From: Dendrocalamus latiflorus
Lineage: Eukaryota > Streptophyta > Magnoliopsida > Poales > Poaceae
DNA length: 64,000 bases
Direction: 5' to 3'
Assembly: GCA_017311315.1 (NCBI GenBank)
Contig: CM029658.1
Coordinates: 25,840,629-25,904,628, forward strand
Below are positions 33,401 to 44,260 of the stretch, one piece after another. Made by a program: the position numbers and the translations under genes. The notes below the pieces were generated by a model that saw only the letters and a list, made by a program, of their open reading frames with translations, was not told the origin of the DNA and searched no databases. Positions within the stretch are counted from its first letter, which is position 1, and each line of letters starts with the position of its first letter.

Positions 33401-35138
33401 TTAGAATTTGAAGACTCGACAAGACGACGGATGCAAACAGTAAGACTGGGTAAAAGCGAGGACCAGTAATTTAAGATAAATAACTGAGAAGGCTTTGAAT
33501 TAGAACAATCAAGGCCGTGGTAAAACAAGCAAGGCAAGTCATCACTTTGATCATATTGCTCCCACATTTTATGCAAATTTATGTTCCTTTAAATTATCAA
33601 CCTGCATGCTTAATTTAATATGCAAATGTATGTCAAAACTTAAGGTAGCTACATGCCCATTTGCTGTTGTATTAAATTTAATATGCCTTTCCTTGACACT
33701 TGAATCACTTAGTCCTTGTCGCCATAGATAATAATGATAATCTGTACTAGCTGTAGATTACATTACAATACTATGCTAGTCCGGTCAAGTCCAGGGCGCT
33801 AGTCGCCCTGATCATCAATCTTTACAACAAAAGAATTTATTTTGGGACAGTCATGGGATGTACGTGGCTGAGTATTTTGTTACGACTGTTTTATGCTTCT
33901 CAAAACCCTCAAAATCTGCTCTACCTGTCTGGGCGGTTGGTGAGAGTGGATGGTGCCGATGTCGCACGAGAACCCGTGGTTTGTGGTAAGAACCGCCTGG
34001 ACAAATTAAGGACTGAATCTGGTGATGACCTCCTTATGTAAAACAGTACAACCACAAGTCTATATGGGTACGACCTAGCTAATTAACTTGCAAAGGTTTA
34101 GTTAGATATCACCAGTGGAAAGTGGGTACCAGGGCATACTGGTTTACTCACAGTGAGGCACAGGGATTTACTGTACTCATACGGCGCAAGAGGGGGCTTC
34201 TGACTGTGGTGGACTTAACCTTTCAGCGGTGAAACCTCAGCGGGTGATGTCTAGCTAGACCAGAGTAAGGTAAAGGCTTTGTGATAATTCATCTATGTCT
34301 CATGCCTAAGGAAGCATGTTGACTATTAAGATGACTTATCTCTTGTGGTGAAAGTGTACAACCTCTGCAGAGTGTAAAACTATTCGAATAGCCGTGCCCA
34401 CGGTCAAGGGCGGACATGGGAACTTACTCGAGTTAGTTCTATTTCAAAAAAAAACATTTTTGGGTGGGATAAAATCAGTCAGAGGGACGTACTCTGAGTT
34501 TTGAATTTTTTTTTTCTGGAGGAAAGTGCTCCAGTGGTGAAAACTAGCATAGGTGGGGGTAACCATGCACTGTAAAAGGTGGATGTAACCTACACTTCTA
34601 TTATTATCGCATTCTCACAATCAATTTCATAAAATCTGCTTTAGTTAAAATTGCTAAGTCTCAGGAGTTTTCTTACCTATTGTAATTCCAAAACAATGCT
34701 TTTAGCAAATAAAAGAACCTCAAGCCTCCCTTGATAGCTTTGCATCTAGTATTGTTGCATTCTGTGTGGTGGCTTGCTGAGTACCGTTGTACTCACTGTT
34801 GCTTAATTACCATCAGACAGAAAGGAAGTAAAGTCAAGCCCTGCGATGCTAAAAAGGGTCGACAGAGCTGGAAGACGAAGAGGCCATGAACTAGGTCGCG
34901 AACCCCAGTTGGCTGCCTGTGGGCAAGTCCTGAGGGTCCCACCTGTGTGGAGTTTCCGCTGCTGCATTTTATTGATTTCGGCCTAATCGGCCCATGAGTA
35001 AGTATTACTGTATTATTTACGCTTCCGCATGATATGTTTTTGGTATACAGTAATGTATCTGTGAGCACTATCTACTGATCCAGGGAATAGTGCGGTGGAA
35101 TCACAGAGGATCTGGGTTTGCTAACCCGAGGTCCGACA
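30443..35138 (+). repeat. 3' LTR of element C
   Basis: Same length (4,696 bp) and almost the same sequence as 22095-26790. Differences noted by eye include CTGGTCTTCGG against CTGGCCTTCGG, AGCTGCCGC against AGCTACCGC, and GCGCGTTATG against GCGCATTATG. Followed by the ATGAG duplication and the resumed copia gag. Confidence 0.92.
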
Positions 35139-38100
35139 ATGAGATGTGTCACAAGCAAAAAAAATCTCATGTTCCAGCCCTCTGCGAACATGGTGTCTTG
35201 GGGCAATCAAGTAAGGCATGGGCGAGGTGGTGGTGGTGGACGTGGGCACGGCCAAGGTGGTGGCTGTGAACAGTACCAGTACTAGGGTGCCAATTACAGC
35301 AACCATCATGGTGGTGACAATCATCATGGCGGCAACAAGTGGTCTGACAATCGGCCCGTCTGCCATTTGGGTGGAAAGATCGGTCTTGTAGCTTTTAAAT
35401 GCTACAAGCATTTCGATCATATGTTCCAGCAGGAGGAGCACATGGTGGAAAATGTCACCATAGAATCAGGGTTTTGACACACACTGGCACACAAAAATTG
35501 GGGCAACTGATCATATCACCAGAAAATTGAATAATCTGACGATACACGAGCGGTACTCTAGCAAAGGTCAGGTTCACATAGCAAATGATTCAGGTATGCC
35601 AATTGCTCATATTGGTTTTTCTAAACTTTATACGTTACATAAAACCCTTGTTTATAAACAATATTCTTCATGTTCCACACATAAATAAAAATATGTTATC
35701 TATTCATAAACTCACGATTGATAATAGCGTCTATCTTGAATTTCATCCCGATTATTTTCTCATTAAGGATCATACTTCGAAGAAGGTACTCATTCGTGGT
35801 CCTAGTGAGGGTGGCTTATACCCCATTCCTAGTAGCTCGGCTATATCTAGGAAGGCCCTCTCTATCATCAAATACAGTTATGAGCAGTGGGGGCTGTTTA
35901 AGCCATCTCTCGTCTCCTATGGTGGATCAAATTCTTCAGTGTCATAGTTTACATTTTTTATGAGTCCAATAAATCCTCTGTTTGTGATGCTTGTTAACAG
36001 GGCAAAAGTCATTAGCTCCCTTTTTTTTGGTCAAAAAGGGTGCTATCGTCACCTCTTGAACTTGCTTTCTCCGATGTTTGGGGGCCTGCACACATCTTCT
36101 TTGGTAGTTTTAAATACTATGTGAGTTTCATTGATGATTTCAGTAAATTAACCTGGTTGTATTATCTCAAGAGTAAAGTTGATGTCTATCGCATGTTCAT
36201 TCAATTCTAAACTCATACTAAGCGCATTCTAAAGAAAAAAAATCATGCACATGCAAACTAACTGGGAAATCAAATACTAGAATTCCAACAAATTAAAATC
36301 ACTCATCATGTTTTCTATCCACACACACACCAACAAAATGGCTCGACTAAGACAAAACATCGCCATATCGTAGAAGTTAGCTTGTCCTTACTCACCCATG
36401 CCTCCATGCCCATTCGTTTTTGGGCCAATGCATTCCAAACATCATGTTTCTTAATAAAATCGCCTCCCTAGCAGAATGATACAGAATTTAGCTCCACTAG
36501 ACTGCCTTTTTGGATCATCTTTAAATTATTCCTATCTTAGAACTTTCGAGTATACATGCTGGCCCTATCTCCGTCCATACAATGATCAGAAACTCCAATT
36601 TCAGTCTAAACGGTGTGTTTTTCTTGGTTACAGCTCTCCGTCCATACAATGATCAGAAACTCCAATTTCAGTCTAAACGGTGTGTTTTTCTTGGTTACAG
36701 CTCTCTTTGTAAAGACTACAAGTGTTCGCATATCTTTGGGTAAGATTTATATTTCTCTCGTGATGTAGTCTTTGATGAGCAATAATTGCTTTTTGCTGAT
36801 TAAAATTCACCACCACTGGATCAACCAGTGCTTGACCAAATTTTGATATTTCCTTCCTTGGCCTCAACAATGTTTCCTCTAGTTATGGGACGTATGGATG
36901 GTTGGGAGACTAATGTTGCTGTGCAATCTGACTTGGCTATCCAATCTGATTTGTCGTTCCCCTCTGTGCAGGCTACAGGTGACTCACCCACAACAAATCC
37001 AAGTGATGACTCTAGGCGAGAGAAAACGGGGATAGATCCCTAGGCGATTCTGTGGGTGTTGCTAGTGCAGATCTCAGGGGTGCTGATCTCTCAGATCCTG
37101 TGCAAGATGTCATGTTGCCTGCCAGTGCGAGTCCTACGAAGGATCCTACGGCCCCTCATATGTATTTGATGCTTCATCTGCTCCACATGTCCCTGACACG
37201 TCTATGGAACTTGGTATAGCTTCACCTCCACCACCTAATCCTCCTGTACCACCACCTCATGCTATGCAAACAAGGATGCGGAATAACATTCGTGAACCAA
37301 GGATTTGCACCGATGCCACGGTGCAATATGATGCCCACTGGCACGTATTTCTTGCTGTGGTCGAACTGGCAGCTCTTGAGTATGCTCTTTGTGATAGAAA
37401 TTGGAAGGAGACAACGAATGTTGAATACCAGGCACTCTTAAAGAGCAAGACATGGTACTTGGTATTATCTTAGCCTAATCGCAATATCATTGACTGCAAA
37501 TGGGTATTTAAATTGGAGAAGAAGGCTGACGGTTCTGTTGAATGCCATAAGGCTAGATTGGTTGCAAAAGGATTCAAACAATGGCACGGGATTGATTATG
37601 AAGATACGTTCAACCAGGTTATGAAACCCACTATAATTCATCTTGTTCTATCATTAGCAGTGTCGCGTGGATGGTTGCTTTATCAATTGGATGTACAAAA
37701 TACATTTTTATGTGGTGTTCTAGAAGAGGATGTGTTCATGCAACCACCACCAGGTCATAAGGATCCACAGTTTTCACATCATGTGTGCAAATTAGATAAA
37801 GCTTTTTATAGGTTGAAGCAATCACCTCGTGCCTAGTATTCTCAACTCTATTCTTATTTACAAGAACTTGATTTTTTTCGTTCCCAAGCTAACATGTCCC
37901 TATTCATCTATAATCATAGTGGCCCCAAGCTAACATGTCCCTATTCATCTATAATCATAGTGGCATGATCACATATATTATTGTTTATGTTGATGGCATT
38001 ACTGTCACTAGCTCATCTCCTTAGGTTGTTCATATATTGATTCATAAATTGTAGTTAGAGTTTGCTCTCAAGGATCTCGATGATCTTCATTACTTTTTAG

Positions 38101-38737
38101 GCATTGAAGTATGTCAATCAGGGGAGGATCTTGTTCTTGTTCAGTATAAATATTCTACCGACTTTCTGCAATGGACCAGTATGATAGCAGACAAACAGTA
38201 ACTTCTCCAATATCGACAACTGCAAAATTGTCAAAGTCGGATGGGAGAGAGTTATCAGCTACAGAAGTAACATGGTATAGGAGTATAGCAAGTGCTTTAC
38301 AGTACCTAACATTGACACAACTAGATATATCATAAGCATTCAACAAGATGTGTCAATTTCTACATATGCCAATCGAACATCATTGGATACCGGTGAAAAT
38401 AATTTTATGGTATGTACAACACACAGTGAGTGTAGGACTCTGTATTCGCAAGTCTACTTCTAGTTTGGTTAGTGCATTGTGTGATGCAGGTTGGGTAGGA
38501 TCAGTAGATGACAGAAGGTCAACCAATAGTTTTGCGGTTTTCTTTGGCTCCAATCTCATATCATGCAGTTCAAGGAAGCAAGCTACAATGGCGAGATTTA
38601 GTATTGAGGCAGAGTACAAGCTCTTGCAAATGCCACAGCAGAAATCATCTGGATATAGTCACTATTTGGAGATCTTGAAATTTATCAATTGCAAGCATCT
38701 GTCCTGTGTTGTGATAATCTTGGAGCCACATATCTAA
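35139..38737 (+). pseudogene. Copia 1 gag C-terminus and pol remnants
   Basis: After LARD C, gag resumes with a Gly/Arg-rich stretch (GRGGGGGRGHGQGG). A pre-integrase region follows at 35585-35850 (ILHVPHINKNMLSIHKLTID, LIRGPSEGGLYPIP), then integrase traces near 36070-36200 (DVWGPAHIFF, FIDDFSKLTWLYYLKSK). Reverse transcriptase is at 37204-38010 (WVFKLEKKADGSVECHKARL, LLYQLDVQNTFLCGVLEEDV) and RNase H at 38440-38640 (DDRRSTNSFAVF, SIEAEYK). The RT catalytic YVDD reads YVDG. Many stops, frameshifts and small tandem duplications are present. Confidence 0.85.
36571..36704 (+). repeat. 67-bp perfect tandem duplication in dead pol
   Basis: 36571-36637 is repeated at 36638-36704, starting CCGTCCATACAATG and ending GGTTACAGCTCT. 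A second small tandem duplication with a 41-bp period lies at 37883-37964. Both are replication-slippage type events within the decayed element. Confidence 0.85.
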
Positions 38738-38913
38738 TCCTTTGTTCCATGCCAGAATTAAACATATTGAGATGGACTTTCATTTTGTCCAAGCACGAGT
38801 GGCAAGAAAGGCGTTGGAGATTAATTAGCCGATGATCTCACCAAACTAATTGGAATACAGCAACTAAAGATCCTACACACAATCTCAACCTCACCGATTG
38901 TGATTGAGGGGAG

Positions 38914-39124
38914 TGTTAAACAATTAGGATAGTTATGTTTCCACTGTTGTTTAGTATTCCTATTAGTGCTGATATTCCTACTAGAGATAGTACGTATTTA
39001 GTATTCACATGTGACATTACTCCACTTGTGTACTTATATAGTGTTCACACTCGTATATAAATAGATGATCAATAGAAATCAAATATATTCCAGTTACAAA
39101 TCATTCTCTTGATATCTTTTGACA
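38914..39124 (+). repeat. 3' LTR of copia element 1
   Basis: Starts TGTTAAACAATTAGG after the purine tract and ends ATCTTTTGACA before CTGGG. 211 bp; matches 14232-14447 with clear divergence. Confidence 0.9.
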
Positions 39125-39129
39125 CTGGG

Positions 39130-40060
39130 ATCAACTCAAAGACAGAATCTATATGTGAAGCCAAGAATCACCCGTGCAAGTCGCAAGCGAATCCTATCAT
39201 CCCTTCGCAGGCTTCTCGCTTGTCCCGCCAGCGGCGCCCCTCACCATCGATCTACCTAAAGGTGGTCGTTGGCTACGACTAGGAGCTCCTCTGGCCTCCT
39301 CCGCTCCTCGACACCGCCCGTTGCCCGCGTCTCGCCGATGATGATCAGACGCCTTCCCCGTCTTCCTCAACACCACATGCACGGAGGCGATGTCACCGCC
39401 GTGCTCGTGTTGTCTCGCTGTCTCGGCAGTATGCATGAGTAGTGATTGCAGCGTCGCTGCTGGGATTACGCCATTGAAATCCACCTGGTGGAATGTGAGG
39501 CAAATCCAAAGAATCCATGTGCTCAGGCTCAGCCGATGTTCTCTCAGTCTCTCACTATAAGAAGGTTGCTTTTGAGCAACGATTTTGCTTTCTTGCGGAT
39601 ATCCGCCACTACTTACAGCATCTCTACAGGTTTGGCGTTGATTCTCATTCATCTGTCTAGTAGTTTCTTAAGATATGATTAGGCTCAGTTTTACAGGACC
39701 AGAATCAATTTGGGCTCAAATTATCCTGACCTTCCGTATTATCCAAGTGTCATAGTTGGCCCAGTTAGGCCCTGATCCGCTATTCTCCTTGGCAACTTCC
39801 CCCATCCAATTGTGTCAAAATTTTGGACCTTCCGTATTATTCAAGTGTATCTTTATTTTTTAATTGGTATATGTGGTTTCCTGTCGAATTGTGTTAGGCG
39901 TAATTGGCCCAACCAAACACACCTTAATGTTTACAACTGTGAGCTTCATGCGTTTCAAACATGCCGTTAAACCTGGTGACTAGCTCTAAATGTGTAATCT
40001 CGATGTAAGCTAAGCATGCTTCCTGTGCAATTGTCCAATATATATACTTTCCACGTCATC
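39130..40060. other. Unassigned sequence right of copia 1
   Basis: 39,197-39,652 holds a 151-codon minus-strand frame that resembles no family I know and sits in GC-rich, repeat-like DNA. 39,700-39,910 repeats the phrase ACCTTCCGTATTAT (C/T) CAAGTGT twice about 90 bp apart, a sign of an old repeat. No gene is supported. Confidence 0.4.
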
Positions 40061-40200
40061 CACTACTACAGAAAGCCTAATACTAGACGGTCAATCACAG
40101 ACGGTTTGGACACCGTCTGTGTTGGCGGCGTCGGAGAAAACGAGTATTACAGACGGTTCTTACCGATGAACCGGTTTTTAATAAAAAACCGTCTGTGATA
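40061..40200. repeat. CACTA terminal and subterminal repeats
   Basis: The CACTA tip is followed by CAGACGGTTTGG, ACACCGTCTGTG, ACAGACGGTTC and AACCGTCTGTGA within 140 bp, alternating in orientation. Transposase-binding subterminal repeats are expected in this position (family knowledge). Confidence 0.75.
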
Positions 40201-40624
40201 ATGGTCACTAGGCATTTATTGCGCTGCTCAGACCGCATTTGTCTTCATTTCGATCCAGATCTAGCGGCTGCTGCGCACTCTTTCGCTCAGGAGGCAAGCT
40301 AGGCGATTTCAGGCCAGTTAATTTGGTGGGAGGAGGCAGAGATTGAGCTTTGAAGATTCATACTTTGCTGGTTGCTCTAGATATGGTTAGTAATGAAATT
40401 TATTTTTTCTTTGCATTACAATTTAGATCTAAGTAATTGGTGAGTGTTATTTAAGATGGTTTGCAAAATTATTGGTTATATAATACCTGTTGTGTTTATA
40501 ATATGAATTGAGCTAGCAAATTAAGCCTCAATACATGTGGCCGGTATATATGTAGTAATAATTAGTTAATTTAATTTTTAATACTAAGTTGTTATATATG
40601 TACGTAACGTAGGACCGAAGCTGG

Positions 40625-41872
40625 ATGTATGCCGCGAGCCGTGTGAGTGAAGAGTACATTAATGGCGTGTCTGCTTTTACAAGAGCTGCCGAGGACGATA
40701 TGTTGAATAAGGGGGTGGAATATATGTACTGTCCATGCACTGACTGCGAGAATTTAAAGATGTTTAAGAACCGAGAGCAAATTGAAGCGCACTTGATTCG
40801 GAGGGGTTTCAAAAAGGGTTATACGTGTTGGAGCAGTCATGGCGAAGTGAATGATCATATGCCGCCGGATGACATCGCCGGTGAAGTGAATGATATGCCG
40901 TCGGATGACATTGCCGGTGAAGTGAATGACATGCCGCCGGATGATGTCGATTGTGGTTCGGATTTGGATAGGTTGCACGATGATAATCTGGATTAGATGC
41001 TTCACGATGTAGAAGAGAACTATGATGAGTGAGAATATGTTAAATTCCAGGGCTTGATGGAGGACTCAGAGAAACCTTTGTTCACGTGCTGCAAGTACAC
41101 GAGGTTTTCGGCCGTGCTTGAACTTTTGAAATTGAAGGCAAGCAACGGTTGGTCCGACAAGAGTTTCACGGCGCTGCTAGGTCTTTTAGCGAACATACTT
41201 CCAGAGGGAAATGAGTTGCCTAAAACCACGTATAAAGCTAAGAAGGTTCTTTGTCCGTTGGAAATGGAAGTAGAAAGAATACATGCATGTCCGAACGACT
41301 ATATCCTCTACCGTAAAGAGTATGCAAACATGCATGTATGTCCGGTGTGCAACGCATCCCGATATAAACGCAACAATCAATCAGATGATGACGAGAGAAC
41401 AGAGGCGAAGAAAGGACCTCCTGCTAAGGTGGCATGGTATTTTCCTATAATTCCTCGTTTGAAAAGGTTTTTTGCAAATCCAAAGGAGGCAAAACTGCTG
41501 CGTTGGCACTCGGAAGAGCGCAAGAAGGATGAAATGCTAAGACACCTTGTTGATTCCACGCAGTGGAGAAACATCGATAGGAGTTTTGCAGACTTCGGTG
41601 CAGAACCAAGGAATATAAGGTTTGGACTGAGTACAGATGGAATGAATCCTTTCAGTAGCATGAGCAGCCGACATAGCACATGGCCCGTGACTCTCTGCAT
41701 CTATAACCTTCCTCCTTGGTTGTGTATGAAGCGAAAGTATATTTTGTTGTCGATACTTATCCAAGGGCCAAAACAACCTGGGAATAATATTGATGTGTTC
41801 CTAGCACCGTTGGTGGAAGATATTGATGTGTTCCTAGCACCATCGGAGCTAGGATTAGTCTGTAGCTATTAA
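40625..41872 (+). pseudogene. CACTA transposase (TNP2-like) fragment
   Basis: 40625-40996 encodes the N-terminal transposase-associated domain: SRVSEEYINGVSAFTRAA, then MYCPCTDCENLKMF and LIRRGFKKGYTCWSSHGE, with the CPC...C and H residues of that domain. A 3-fold Asp/Glu-rich repeat follows (GEVNDMPPDDIA variants, 40846-40945) and a stop at 40994. 41054-41872 continues with the TNP2 region: NGWSDKSFTALLGLLANILP, YKAKKVLCPLEMEVERIHAC, CPVCNASRYKRNN, WYFPIIPRLKRFFANP and RFGLSTDGMNPF. It ends with a 14-residue duplication (IDVFLAPLVED then IDVFLAPSE) and a stop. The C-terminal part of the catalytic domain is missing, so it is inactive. Confidence 0.85.
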
Positions 41873-41875
41873 TTA

Positions 41876-42143
41876 CTCCTTTCGTCTACAATATAAGTCT
41901 AAAACTTGTCATATGCATAGACCAAGGAGACATTAATTTTAAACAAAAGTTAATATTATTGGACTATACATATCCGTATTAAATGACATACTTCAACTAT
42001 TCACTTATTTTTTTTCAGCATTAAAGTAAGAGTATATATAGCAAAAATATTGCAATAATTACGTCTTTGATCTTTGTAGTGGATTTATATTGTAGGACAA
42101 TGATTCTAAAAAAATGAGGACTTATATTATGGGACAAATGTAG
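41876..42143. mobile_element. Stowaway-type MITE
   Basis: 268 bp, TA duplications at 41874-41875 and 42144-42145. One end reads CTCCTTTCGTCTACAATATA; the other, inverted, reads CTACATTTGTCCCATAATAT, and both continue AAGTC. Stowaway MITEs have this CTCCnTCCGT..ATATAAG terminus and TA target site. It lies immediately beside the transposase stop codon. Confidence 0.85.
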
Positions 42144-42145
42144 TA

Positions 42146-43732
42146 TCACTTTGTTTCACTTTCTCGGGAGCCAAATAATTTTTTTTTGCCTTGGCTGAGG
42201 CGTAAGCAGAACAAATTCATGGGAAAGGGTACACTAAGCTGCAAAACGAGGGCCCAGTGGAAGTAAAATATCTTTTCGTCATTTCGGAGAGCAAAGCTCT
42301 ACAAGTGCTTTCATTTTCACCATCCATAATCCTTGAGTGCTAATGTCGAAGTGGCTAATCAACTGCATCTCTTATAAACACTAATTATTTTTTGAGTAAT
42401 TTCCAATCCAACATTAGTCCAATCTCTTGTTTTATATGGTTCACAGTGTTCAAGTTGTTCAATGGCAAGGTTGCACGACACATGTACCCCTATATTATTT
42501 GATTTTGTGCAATTAAACTCCTCTAGTAGTGTAATTTTTATTGATTTAACCCTAAATTGTAATTTTGTTATATCAACCCTCCAAACCCATATTTGATCTA
42601 ATATTCCTATAAAACCTAAAATTATGAACCGCTATATAGTACAACCAGCCAATAAAGCAAAGTTTCTTTCTTTTTCCCTTGAGGTACGTTGTTTGAAGAA
42701 GAAAGATAGAATTTCATACCACGGGATTCCAATTCTTTATCTCTATTAAAGTTCCGTGCAAAACAAAGAATAAAATAGTGACACATCAGCACATTAGCCC
42801 GTTGTCGCCTGATTCTAATCCAACGAACACAAATCCACTAAAAAGGGGCGTCAATAGAGCATACATCTACAACATACATCTAGAAGCATCTACATATTTC
42901 TATAAAACAATGAAAATTGATAATATGAATTTTCCGAACACTAAATTGCAAATAAGGAATAGGATTACCCCCACAACATTGCGGGTTCAATCCTAGTTAA
43001 TAACTTAGGATGCAAGCATTCGGCCTTGACGTTGGATGCATTGACCCTGTAGTAACCTTTACTTCCATTCTCTGCTTTATAACTTTAGAAAGTTTGTAGA
43101 AAAAATATGGAAATTAACTTAGAAAGTTTGTAGAAAAAATATGGAAATTAACTTACTAACAGTACATGTGTGATGTGTTTTGTCCATGCACATTGTTTGT
43201 ATTCTCTCTGAAGACTAAGACTAGTTGCCTTTATCGTATAGTTTGGTAAGAATGTATTGTATTAGACACTTATTCCATGCTTTCCTTAAGATTGCCATCT
43301 TGGTCCAATGGTCCCAGGTTCAAGAACAAAGCTCCCTCTAGTTATCAGCTATCAGTCGAATGGATAGAACAGAGGATATTTAAGTTACCAAGTTATCCTA
43401 TGCTAGTTTGTGTTTGCCGAAGTTTATTGTCAGATCCAGATTTAGCAAATCCAAAATCCTCTGTGAAACTATAGTGCAGTAGTTTGTTCCATCGCCCCTG
43501 TGGCCCATGCCCTTGTTTGTTCTGGCTGATGAGCTAGCACGCCTTGATTCTCGCCGCCGCCCACTATCTTCCTCTACCCTATCAGCCCGTGCTCCGTCTA
43601 GTCCCATCATCCGGGGTGGATTCCGGACCTTGTCCGGGGTTGGTCTATGAATCTCGTTCAAGGTAGATTCCTCGATGTGTGATGCCACGCCGAAGTTATT
43701 GTGGCACACTTTGATGTGTCCCTCTCTCAATA
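42146..43732. other. AT-rich intergenic DNA, no gene seen
   Basis: Small open frames on both strands (for example 43,398-43,730 minus) show no domain. A perfect 35-bp tandem duplication lies at about 43,083-43,152 (TTAGAAAGTTTGTAGAAAAA unit). GGGTTCAATCC near 42,982 and GGTTCAAG near 43,317 resemble tRNA B-boxes but have no cloverleaf around them. Confidence 0.4.
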
Positions 43733-44255
43733 TTGATCTTTATAAATTCTTATGTTATTAGAGTGAAGAATCAGCCAATACTTAGGGGGAAATTTGAAGC
43801 CGCTATTTACCTCCTCTATTGCCATACTGATCTTAAAGAGCTCAACACTGACTTTGCAAGCAAAACGCCTCTGTCATGGACACAAAGCAGCACAAGGACT
43901 CAACTTTCAATAGACTGGAAGAAGGTATGCATGCAGCAGCAATACTCTTTCCGAATCAACAATTATCTGTCAAGGTTTCCTGTCGGGTACTGAAGAAGGG
44001 GAGTTGTGTGCGGGGATTGAACAGGTAAACAACTAATTCTGATTTCTGAGAGGAGGAAAAAGAAGTGCACAGAGTCAGATCCAACTACAGCAGAGAGGTA
44101 ATCATCGTCAGTTAATACAGATTTTGCTTCCTCTCCCTTTGCAATTTGGACTTTGCATATGTTGCATGCTACCAGCAAAAGAAATGCTCTTAACTATAGC
44201 TTATCTTTTTGTAGTTCATTATGAACATTTGAGGAGAATATCGAAGGCACCAGAC
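43733..44255 (+). promoter_or_regulatory. Original upstream region or 5' leader of the second NLR
   Basis: This sequence abuts the copia 2 insertion and, before that insertion, lay directly upstream of the NLR start: it ends ACCAGAC and the TGGGC target site, and the gene side resumes TGGGC AACCTAGATATCC ATG. It contains plausible leader splice sites, a donor AGAG/GTAATC near 44,097 and an acceptor TTTTTGTAG at about 44,214. No strong TATA box was identified. A 5' UTR intron is an inference. Confidence 0.4.
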
Positions 44256-44260
44256 TGGGC

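Larger units (their letters stand above)
22095..35138 (+). mobile_element. LARD-like LTR retrotransposon C, 13.0 kb
   Basis: Two 4,696 bp LTRs (22095-26790 and 30443-35138) enclose a 3,652 bp interior. The 5-bp duplication ATGAG is exact (22090-22094 and 35139-35143). The primer-binding site TGGTATCAGAGC (26795-26806) matches initiator tRNA-Met, and a polypurine tract GTTAAGGGGGGTAGGATC ends at the 3' LTR. By eye only about seven substitutions separate the LTRs, so insertion was recent. No protease, integrase, reverse transcriptase or RNase H is present, so movement needed enzymes in trans. LTR of about 4.5 kb with a 3.5 kb interior is the layout described for LARDs (large retrotransposon derivatives). 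The interior has diverged tandem repeats and a multi-zinc-knuckle reading frame. Confidence 0.9.
14232..39124 (+). mobile_element. Ty1/copia element 1, about 24.9 kb with nested insertions
   Basis: LTRs at 14232-14447 and 38914-39124 are flanked by the exact 5-bp duplication CTGGG (14227-14231 and 39125-39129), which ties the two ends together across 25 kb. After the 5' LTR, TGATATCAGAG is a decayed initiator-Met primer-binding site; TGATTGAGGGGAG (38901-38913) is the polypurine tract. The body is gag (in pieces at 14540, 21502 and 35139) followed by pol remnants to 38737, with many stops, so it is dead. Removing nested elements A/B and C leaves about 4.9 kb, normal for a copia element. It lies between the two NLR copies on the same strand. 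Confidence 0.9.
40061..41875 (+). mobile_element. Truncated CACTA (En/Spm) transposon
   Basis: Begins CACTACTACAGAAAGCC at 40061. The first 140 bp are packed with subterminal ACAGACGG/CCGTCTGT motifs in both orientations, the binding-site arrangement of CACTA elements. A TNP2-like transposase remnant follows. The sequence breaks at 41,872 next to a MITE, and the opposite TIR (ending TAGTG) was not found downstream, so only the 5' part survives. Confidence 0.8.

Noticed and set aside
39197..39652. 151-codon minus-strand frame
   Set aside because: No family resemblance; sits in repeat-like DNA next to copia 1.
42960..43340. tRNA-like B-box words (GGGTTCAATCC, GGTTCAAG)
   Set aside because: No A-box at proper spacing and no cloverleaf; not called as tRNA or SINE.
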